From Oncomelania hupensis (Eukaryota > Mollusca > Gastropoda > Littorinimorpha > Pomatiopsidae), in assembly GCA_036898135.1 (NCBI GenBank), contig CM072522.1:14598399-14662398 (forward strand): 64,000 bases of DNA, in the 5' to 3' direction. Both the position numbers and the translations under genes were made by a program. The notes under the pieces were generated by a model. The model did no database searches. It saw nothing but the letters and a program-made list of their open reading frames with translations, and was not told the DNA's origin. Numbering within the stretch: the stretch's first letter is position 1; each line of letters opens with the position of its first letter. Below are positions 57,767 to 64,000 of this stretch, piece after piece.

Positions 57767-57934
57767 TGAGACCTGACAGTGACACACAGGTGCCAGTGAC
57801 AGACTCTGATGACATCACTGTGTTGCCTTGGGGACGACTACGCATCCACCGAGCTTCCAGGGAACATGTTGGAACATACACATGCACCCACAGTCGGCTC
57901 AGCAATTCTTTTGCGACCACGCTCTTGGTCATGG
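57767..57934 (+). CDS. Ig-domain E, second exon
   Basis: Exon of 168 bp, acceptor TTAATTGCAG, donor GTATGT, phase 1 at both ends. It encodes DSDDITVLPWGRLRIHRASR, then EHVGTYTCTHSRLSNSFA and a G strand TTLLVM. The V-G-T-Y-T-C motif gives the second cysteine of domain E. The preceding hydrophilic segment (DSDTQVPVTDSDD) is a long C'-D loop. Confidence 0.9.
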
Positions 57935-58086
57935 GTATGTGCTTCTTCTTATTTTCTTTGTTCATCATCATCATCTTCTTCTTCTTCTATTTGATATCAA
58001 CTAATATTTGTAAAGTGTGATTCTAAACATTGTGCCCAAGCATTCTATTAAATTGCCTGTTATTATCAGTGCATGAATTAGCTCTT

Positions 58087-60265
58087 GCAGTTGTTCTTGT
58101 TCAGACTTTTCTGTTTCCTGGCATTGCTCTTCTATCCAAGTGAATATCCATCTTCTATTGAAGCGGCTGACAAGTGTTAAACAGCCCAAGGTTCCCACGA
58201 TTCAAAGCAAGTCTGGCATATGCCTTACAGAAGAACAAGAAGTTTTGGATAGATGGACAGAGTACTGCTCTGACCTTTACAACCGCACACCAAATGGAGA
58301 CCCATCAGTTCTAGCATGTCCCCAGAACAGAGAAGAGGAAGAAACCCTCCCAATTCTCCTAGAAGTTGTTGAGGCAGCAGTGCAATCATTAAAGAAGGGG
58401 AAATCAGCAGGAGTGGACAACATACCCGAGGAATTGCTGCAAGCCGGAGGAGAAGCGATGATCAGAGGTGCCAACCAGTACGGATTGACCGTATTTAATT
58501 CCGGCGAAGTGAATTAAATACGGAAATAGGCAGCTTTTATAAAAATACGGAGGAGAGGTTGCCGATCGTTAATCTTTACCAACGGTGCTTCTGTACCGGT
58601 TTCTGGTCTCATAATAGTTCTCCTGCACTCACTGAACGTCGTTGTGTTCAACAAGCTGATTTTCGTGGTGATTTTAGAGAAAAACAAGTGTGGTGTTCAA
58701 CAAGCTGATTTTGATCGTGATTTTAGAGGACTGAAAATAGCCTGCTGTTTCAGAGGGAAGCCTGTCATTACTTTATAGTGTCATAGGCTGGGTTTTGCAA
58801 GAAAAAAAATACTGACAAGTGTTAAAAAATACTGACAAACGGGTCCGGAAATACTGACAAGAAGATTAGGTGGTTGGCACCTCTGGATGATTGACGCCTT
58901 TACCTTTATCTGTAACGAGATCTGGCAGAATGGGAAGTGGCCTACGCTATGGACCCAATCGCTTGCCATCACTCTTCCCAAAAAGGGTAACCTTCAGGAG
59001 TGTGAAATTACCGCACCATCAGCCTCATCAGCCATCCCAGCAAGGTCCTCCTGAAAATAATACTCAACAGGTTGAAACCCCAAGCTGAACAAATCATAGC
59101 TGAAGAACAAGCAGGATTCATGGCAGGGCGAAGTGCCACTGAACAGATTTTGAACCTCAGAATAATCTGCGAGAAATACCTACAGCACCAACATTTACAT
59201 CATGTATTTGTAGACTTCAAGATAGGGTTTGACCGAGTGTGGCATGCAGCTCTGTGGGCAACCATGAGAGTGTACAACATCAGCCCTAACATTATTGAAG
59301 TCATCAAAAGCCTGTATAACAAGGCTACCAGTGCAGTCCTCCACAACAGCGCCATCGGGAACTAATTCAGGACAACAATCGGTGTGCGTCAGGGATGCCT
59401 ACTCTCTCCAGCACTCTTCAACATCTTCCAAGAGCGCATCATGTCAGATGCCCTTGCAGATCACGAAGGCACAGTCAGCATAGGGGGTAGAGCAATCTCC
59501 AACCTCATTTTTGTGGATGACATTAATGGATTGGCTGGAGAGGAACAAGAACTTGAACAGCTTGTACATAGGCTTGACACCACCTCCAGAGCCTATGGAA
59601 TAGAAATAAGTGCAAAGACCAAAATGATGACCAACAACACCAATGGCATCAACATGGACATCAAAGTCCATGGCCTGTCCCTCATCACAGTGCATAGCTT
59701 CAAATATTTGGTAACCATTATATCAGACAATGGGTCCTGACAGGAAGTTTTCGCCAGGATCGCACAAACAACTGCTGCCCTGACAAGGTTGAAGCCCATT
59801 TGGAAAGACAGGATCATCAGTCTACATTTCAAGGTAAGGCTGCTGCACTCCCTTGTCATCTCCTATACGCTTGCGAAACATGGACCCTCACAGAAGATCT
59901 ACATTGAAGAATACAAAGCATGGAGGTGCTACAGAAGACTTCTGGGCATTTCCTATACCCAGTACATCCACCAACAACGAAGTCCAACAGACCATCACAC
60001 GCTCACTGTGGTGAAGAAACGAAACTCCGATGGTATGGCCAGAGAATCAGACCTTGCAAAAACCATCCTGCAAGGCACAGTGCAAAGAGGCAGAAGAAGA
60101 GGGAGACAGAAAAAAAGGTGGGAGGACAACATTCGAGAATAGACTGTTTTGACACTGAACGAAGCCATGAGGGTTGCTGAGAACAGAGAAAGATGGAGTA
60201 CGCTGGTTAAACGATCCATCTGTGGTGCCCCAACGACCTTTGAGTGATGGGATAGGATAGGATAG
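58087..60265 (+). mobile_element. RTE-type LINE with 5' inversion and TSD
   Basis: Flanked by the exact 12-bp duplication GAATTAGCTCTT (58075-58086 and 60266-60277). The right end is the GGGATAGGATAGGATAG tail. From about 58150 rightward it is plus-strand RTE: KRLTSVKQPKVPTIQSKSGI, WTEYCSDLYNR, KKGKSAGVDNIPEELLQAGG, then after the nested element AEQIIAEEQAGFMAGRSATE, VFVDFKIGFDRVW and the rest. The first 60 bp or so are inverted: on the minus strand they read WIEEQCQETEKSEQE, the segment that should precede KRLTSVKQ. A stop replaces the Trp of GNWFRT (59363), and FADD is changed to FVDD (59512 region). Dead copy. Confidence 0.9.
58463..58885. mobile_element. hAT-like MITE (423 bp) nested in RTE
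   Basis: Perfect 15-bp TIRs: CAGAGGTGCCAACCA (58463-58477) and TGGTTGGCACCTCTG (58871-58885). The flanks repeat GATGAT (58457-58462 and 58886-58891); removing the element restores an in-frame RT segment. Inside are a local duplication (CAACAAGCTGATTTT near 58650 and 58697) and three AATACTGACAA words near the right end. No transposase. Confidence 0.9.
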
Positions 60266-60277
60266 GAATTAGCTCTT

Positions 60278-60600
60278 AGTTACATGACATGGTGTGCATA
60301 TCACTAGCATGCGCTGGCAGTTAGATATAGCCATAGATACACACATACTTACTCCCACACAATAGATGACGTAACGCAGCGCCTGTGCTACAGTTAACCA
60401 TGCCAATAAGACATGCAGTACACTCAAGTGTTTCGAGGCTGTTAATTTCCATCAAACTTCAGCGACCACCAAAAAAAAATCTGCAAACTTGTTTTGTATG
60501 CACTTGTTAGAAAGCGAAAGGTTTTGACTCATTAATATGGATTAATAAACGGTTCTGTTATCATACTATTCAATGTGAAAGTTTAAAAACATGGTCTCAA
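60278..60600. other. No feature seen (intron)
   Basis: Intron remainder between the RTE and the exon relic; nothing recognised. Confidence 0.45.
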
Positions 60601-60611
60601 GCTCCCTGTAA

Positions 60612-60680
60612 ATTCTCAGAGGAGCTGTCAGCTCAGGCTAGCATGCGAAGCCAGGCGCAAATCTCGTACTAGACTCTGTT
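60612..60680 (+). pseudogene. Decayed copy of Ig F first exon (5' half)
   Basis: ATTCTCAGAGGAGCTGTCAG, then CTCAGGCTAGCATGCGAAGC matches the acceptor and start of the real exon (ATTTTCAGAGGAGCCGTCCG, then TGCAGGCTAGCACACCAAGC) at about 35 of 44 bases, 127 bp upstream. Similarity continues after a gap of about ten bases (CGTACTAGACTCTG against GGTACTAGCCTGTG). The old acceptor AG at 60619 is preserved. Confidence 0.8.
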
Positions 60681-60746
60681 TAGTTATTTATGTATTCGTT
60701 CATTCATTCATTTTATAATATGACTGAAATGTGGTTGGATTTTCAG

Positions 60747-60898
60747 AGGAGCCGTCCGTGCAGGCTAGCACACCAAGCGAGGTGTACCCCCTGGTGCGGA
60801 GTCTGGTACTAGCCTGTGATGTTGCTGGTCAACCGTCGCCCACCGTTACTTGGCTGAAGAACGGTCAGCCCATCACTCCGTTGAGATACAGAATAGAG
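60747..60898 (+). CDS. Ig-domain F, first exon
   Basis: Exon of 152 bp, acceptor GGATTTTCAG, donor GTAACC, entering phase 1 and leaving phase 0. It encodes EEPSVQASTPSEVYPLVRSL, then VLACDVAGQPSPTVTWLKNG and PITPLRYRIE. The C-x-V-x-G-x-P-x-P-T-V-x-W-x-K-N-G run is a near-ideal I-set first half, as in the fourth Ig of DCC/neogenin proteins. Confidence 0.93.
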
Positions 60899-60999
60899 GT
60901 AACCACCATTTTAAAAACCAGTGTTTTGTTGTTGTTGTTGTTGTTTCACTCATCACCCTTAACTTGGCTTTAAAAAAAAAAAATGTCCACCCTGCGTTC

Positions 61000-61115
61000 C
61001 TGGGGTATTAGACAGTTCGCGTGACACAGCAATTGGGCACCTTGAGTGCGATCCTGCTTTCAGTCCATGCTTTGAGCAGCTCTTTGAGCTGGTAAGTGCG
61101 CTGAATAAAAATTAA
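61000..61115 (+). repeat. 'Family C' dispersed repeat
   Basis: TTGAGTGCGATCCTGCTTTC, then GCTCTTTGAGCTGGTAAGTG and CGCTGAATAAA match the family's 3' end. Confidence 0.55.
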
Positions 61116-61144
61116 CGTCTTTAAAATGATCCTACGAATCTGTT

Positions 61145-61419
61145 TAGAACTGCCTTCATTAAGTTGGCCTAGAACTGCCCTCATTAAGTTGGCCTAGAAC
61201 TGCCCTCATTAAGTTGGCCTAGAACTGCCCTCATTAAGTTGGCCTAGAACTGCCCTCATTAAGTTGGCCTAGAACTGCCCTCATTAAGTTGGCCTAGAAC
61301 TGCCCTCATTAAGTTGGCCTAGAACTGCCCTCATTAAGTTGGCCTAGAACTGCCCTCATTAAGTTGGCCTAGAACTGCCCTCATTAAGTTGGCCTAGAAC
61401 TGCCCTCATTAAGTTGGCC
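61145..61419. repeat. 25-bp minisatellite, 11 copies
   Basis: The unit is TAGAACTGCCCTCATTAAGT plus TGGCC, eleven head-to-tail copies (275 bp) with a single difference (CCT to CTT) in the first. It lies in the phase-0 intron inside Ig F. A C16 run follows at 61447-61462. Confidence 0.95.
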
Positions 61420-61547
61420 TAGAGAAAAGGGAGGTCCCAAATGCTCCCCCCCCCCCCCCCCCAACAAGCGAAAGGTTACAGGGACACCTTTACCTTTGGT
61501 TGTACAAGGATTGAGATTTCATTCGCTGTTGATTTATTGTGATGCAG

Positions 61548-61671
61548 TTTATCCAAGACTCACTGGTCATCTACCAAGGGAAGCAAGAGGACTCTGGGTA
61601 CTACCAGTGTCTGGTGCAGAACAAGGCTGGATGGGCACTCGGGCTCACTCGCATCGCTGTCCGAGTCAGAC
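61548..61671 (+). CDS. Ig-domain F, second exon
   Basis: Exon of 124 bp, acceptor TGTGATGCAG, donor GTGAGT, phase 0 to phase 1. It encodes FIQDSLVIYQGKQEDSGYYQ, then CLVQNKAGWALGLTRIAVRV. The D-S-G-Y-Y-Q-C-L-V-Q-N-K-A-G motif closes domain F. The phase-1 donor shows that the protein continues to the right of the window; FnIII domains would be expected next if this is a DCC/neogenin relative. Confidence 0.93.
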
Positions 61672-62048
61672 GTGAGTATAGATGCTGGAATGTTTGTAGG
61701 TAGTCCAGTTCTCGGTCACTGTCGTTTGGAGTCGGAAGATGGTTAAGTTCAGTGTTGTATGGGGAGTCAAGGGATTGCAGAACATTCACTAAAATTGCTG
61801 ACATGAGCTGCAAAAGATTCTGTATGCAACAATATTGAGGTTATTTGATCATATATATCAGCATGAGAGGTCATGTGAAGGTCAAGATCATCTCAAGGTC
61901 AAGGTCACTGAAGTGCAATGTCATCTCAAGGTCACTTTTGTGTCCATAATACAACTTTTTTTGTAGTTTATTTGATGGTGTATGAGTGTATTTGGAGCTA
62001 GAGGTCAAGGTCATAAGGTCAAGAGCATCGAAAGACCAGTCTTTATTA
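61672..62048. repeat. Intron start; AGGTCA-rich stretch
   Basis: About 61865-62030 contains many CAAGGTCA and AAGGTCAAG words. They could be simple repeat expansion; nuclear-receptor half-sites have this form, but nothing else supports a regulatory role. Confidence 0.45.
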
Positions 62049-62867
62049 CAGTGGAACCTCCGGTATACGACCGTCCAAAATCTGAGAAAAAACGGTCTTA
62101 TAATAGAGGTGGTCTTATACCGGAAACAAGGGGTGCGGAGGGGGGGGGGCGAGGGCGGTGGTGTCAGGCTTGGAGGGGTATGTAGTCAAAATTTTCACAC
62201 TCACCAGCATGTATTTTCTCTGACAAAGGAAAGTGTAAAACATGTTTCATTTTTAGCTTTGTCTTTTATTCACAACTTCAAAAATAACGGAATGTTTCTT
62301 CTTCTTGCCTACACGAACCACTGCCAGACGCGTTCATCCAAGTCTGTTAGTGCAGAAGCTCTCAGTTTCGATGTTTTCCTTTCGCCACTTTCTCCACTCT
62401 CACATCGTAGTTTCACAGATTCCTTATCCTTTATGATTAGCTGAATTTGGGTCTTCCCAACGTCTACACTTCTTGCAATAGACAAACAACTCTCCCCATT
62501 TTCACTTCTTTCAATCACTTTCATTCTCTCTGCAAAACTCAAAACTTTCCTCTTGCGCGACGCCATTTTGACAAGCCAGTGTACGCGAGTAATATCCCTT
62601 ACTTGCGAACCGGAAATAGCAGACAACAGCAGGCGTACACTAACATGAGAGAAAAAACGAAAGGTACAGACAATAAATTACCTGATATCTCTTTTAAATT
62701 GCCTAAGACGGTCGTATAAAGGGCTTAAGACACGGTCGCTGGTCGCATAAACGAGGTTGTCGCATACCAGAGGTCATTTAGTGTTGGAAGTGAATCCGTC
62801 AGAAGTTTTCAGGTCACATAACGGAGGGAGTCGTATACCAGAGAGACGGATACCGGAGGTTCCACTG
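62049..62867 (-). mobile_element. Pogo/Tigger-like DNA transposon
   Basis: TIRs CAGTGGAACCTCCGGTATAC (left) and, reverse-complemented at the right, CAGTGGAACCTCCGGTATCC, with TA on both sides (62047-62048 and 62868-62869). Sub-terminal ACGGTCTTATA and GTCGTATA words repeat near both ends. It carries the start of a transposase on the minus strand (62309-62566) but no DDE domain, so it is an internally deleted, non-autonomous copy. Confidence 0.92.
62309..62566 (-). pseudogene. Tigger transposase N-terminal fragment
   Basis: An 85-aa frame from MASRKRKVLSFAERMKVIER, then NGESCLSIARSVDVGKTQIQ to VWQWF and a stop. This is the CENP-B-type N-terminal helix-turn-helix that binds transposon ends; the second HTH is cut short and the catalytic DDE part is missing. 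I chose the Met at 62566 because the family's proteins begin with a short basic tract (SRKRK). Upstream in-frame codons to 62626 are probably untranslated. Confidence 0.85.
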
Positions 62868-62973
62868 TACTTACTTTTGTTTTTTAATTCCACTGTTTCA
62901 TTTGCTTTTTTTTCTGGGTACTCATTTTCATGTTAAATACTGCATGTTCCATAAGGAGGAGCATGTTAGTCAT
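62868..62973. other. Intron spacer
   Basis: T-rich stretch between the Tigger-like element and family A. No feature. Confidence 0.4.
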
Positions 62974-63330
62974 ATTACCCCGTTGGGGTGCCAGGGTTTT
63001 CTGTATAAATTGTATCTCCACTTTCTGCAACATTTGTTCCTAATGTGTTCTATCAATCTATCTTTTTCGCTAGAACAGTCACCTACCTTTTTTCTGGTAA
63101 ACTCTCCCAAAACTCCTCATTTGTGTATGGAGTCTGTTGGGTCAGCTTGGGGATATTGGATGCTTTCTGCCAAATGGTCACTAGGGCTTTCTATGGTATT
63201 ATTATTTAGCGATGTAGGCATTTTATATGTATGTGTTTTGTTGATATTTTATAATAAACGGGGATTTGATAAATTAGAGTACAACCTCAGCTTCCCCTGC
63301 ATGGGATGCCTTTATTGTACGGTGACCAGC
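62974..63330 (+). mobile_element. Family A retroposon, 3'-truncated
   Basis: Starts at the family's 5' end (ACCCCGTTGGGGTGCCAGGG) and runs to GCATGGGATGCCTTTATTGT, then breaks at a C run near 63340. An internal deletion removes GATGTTTATATTC-type sequence near 63255. Confidence 0.82.
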
Positions 63331-63437
63331 TGGTGGGCCCTCCCCCCCCCCCCCCTCCGACCAAACCCCACAGTGACCGGCTGGTGGACCCCTCCCCATC
63401 CCACCCCACCTCATCCCACCTCCACCCCCCATGGAGG

Positions 63438-63469
<32 letters not shown>
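63331..63469. repeat. C-rich and poly-G junction
   Basis: C11 and CCACCCCA runs, a second GTGACCGGCTGGTGGACCCC piece of family A, then a G29 run. Homopolymers link two family A copies; assembly here should be treated with care. Confidence 0.75.
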
Positions 63470-63905
63470 CTTCTGTATAAATAGTATCCCCACTTTCTGG
63501 AAATTTAGTGCTTTAAATTCCCACTGTCGCTATCTTTCTCCTTTGTTCTTTCTCATTCCTACTCTGTTCTATCAATCTAATATACTATCTTCTTCTTTGC
63601 TAGACCAGTCACCTACCATTTTTCTTGAATACTCTCCAAAACTCCTCATTTGTGTATGAGGTCTGTTTGGTCAGCTTTGGAATATTGGACGCTTTCTGGC
63701 AAATGGTCACTGGGGCTTCCTATGATATTATTATTTAACAATGTAGGCATGTTCTATGTATGTGTTTTGTTGATATTTTATAATGATGTTTATATTTTAT
63801 TTTGGTTTTGTAAATGGGGGTTTGATAAATTAGAGTATAGCGTTAGCGTCCCCTGCGTGGGATGCCTTTATTGTAAAGTGATAGGCTGGTGGAGTGCCTT
63901 CAGTT
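63470..63905 (+). mobile_element. Family A retroposon, truncated at 3'
   Basis: Begins with TTCTGTATAAATAGTATCCC and runs to GGTGGAGTGCCTTCAG, where it meets a LINE RNase H fragment. Confidence 0.82.
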
Positions 63906-64000
63906 ATTTATTGGAATAATATAGTTGATAAATTGGCTAAACGAGGAGCAATGAAATTAGGTGATACTATTACATATAATAATATAAAGCCTTCAGTATT
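63906..64000 (+). mobile_element. LINE RNase H fragment, cut by window end
   Basis: The frame from about 63912 reads NNIVDKLAKRGAMKLGDTIT, then YNNIKPSV. The (G)N-x-x-V/A-D-K-L-A-K-x-G-A motif is the C-terminal end of a LINE RNase H domain. The element continues outside the window. Confidence 0.65.

Larger units (their letters stand above)
57935..60746 (+). other. Intron between Ig E and Ig F (2.8 kb)
   Basis: Almost entirely an RTE insertion (58087-60265) and its nested hAT-like element. A decayed exon piece (60612-60680) sits before the acceptor. Without the insertion the intron would be about 0.6 kb. Confidence 0.8.

Noticed and set aside
61145..61419. CRISPR-like array
   Set aside because: The 25-bp units are directly contiguous with no spacers and the context is a eukaryotic intron.
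61865..62030. Nuclear-receptor response element cluster (AGGTCA words)
   Set aside because: The words are part of a loose GGTCAAGGTCA simple repeat; no spacing rule or promoter is visible.

Overview
The window is AT-rich metazoan genomic DNA. It has introns with canonical GT/AG splice sites, immunoglobulin (Ig) exons bounded by phase-1 introns, several clades of non-LTR retrotransposons, tRNA-derived SINEs, hAT-like and pogo/Tigger-like DNA transposons, and many microsatellites. The repeat style and a SINE with an (ACA)n tail suggest a lophotrochozoan, most likely a mollusc; this is inferred from style, not from a database match.

Only one host coding signal is convincing: a chain of 12 exons on the + strand encoding extracellular Ig domains. 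Exons at 10187-10477, 13394-13486, 14339-14579 and 15986-16131 encode two Ig domains (A, B). After a 24.4-kb gap, exons at 40505-40712, 51971-52134, 56047-56191, 56710-56867, 57394-57525, 57767-57934, 60747-60898 and 61548-61671 encode four more (C-F). Domains C-F read like the N-terminal four-Ig block of the DCC/neogenin/protogenin family. Each domain is split over two exons, every domain boundary is phase 1, and the gene runs off the right edge still open. No promoter, signal peptide, transmembrane segment or stop is visible, so both ends lie outside the window or were missed. A-B and C-F are phase-compatible but could be two neighbouring genes.

Most of the rest is transposable-element debris. 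1-10186: a probable solo LTR inside an AATAC-rich tract, fragments of an RTE-type LINE, a CR1/L2-like LINE and short dispersed repeats. 10.9-16 kb: a short retroposon ('family A'), an L2-like reverse transcriptase (RT) fragment and a decayed tandem array. 16.2-40.5 kb (giant intron): a Jockey-like LINE split by a GC-rich terminal-inverted-repeat (TIR) element, further RTE copies (one with its RT catalytic motif amplified ten times), tRNA-derived SINEs and nested family A copies. 40.7-56 kb: more family A, RTE, SINE, minisatellites and an hAT-like element. 57.9-60.7 kb: an RTE copy with a 5' inversion, itself invaded by a small hAT-like element. 62-64 kb: a Tigger-like element with part of a transposase, two family A copies and the edge of a LINE RNase H.

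I see no defence island, CRISPR array or operon. The least expected observations are (1) three decayed partial copies of Ig exons beside their parents, (2) a roughly 570-580-bp non-autonomous retroposon family with a fixed 5' end, pentanucleotide tails and 12-15-bp target-site duplications (TSDs), and (3) a set of clean nested insertions that give relative ages.
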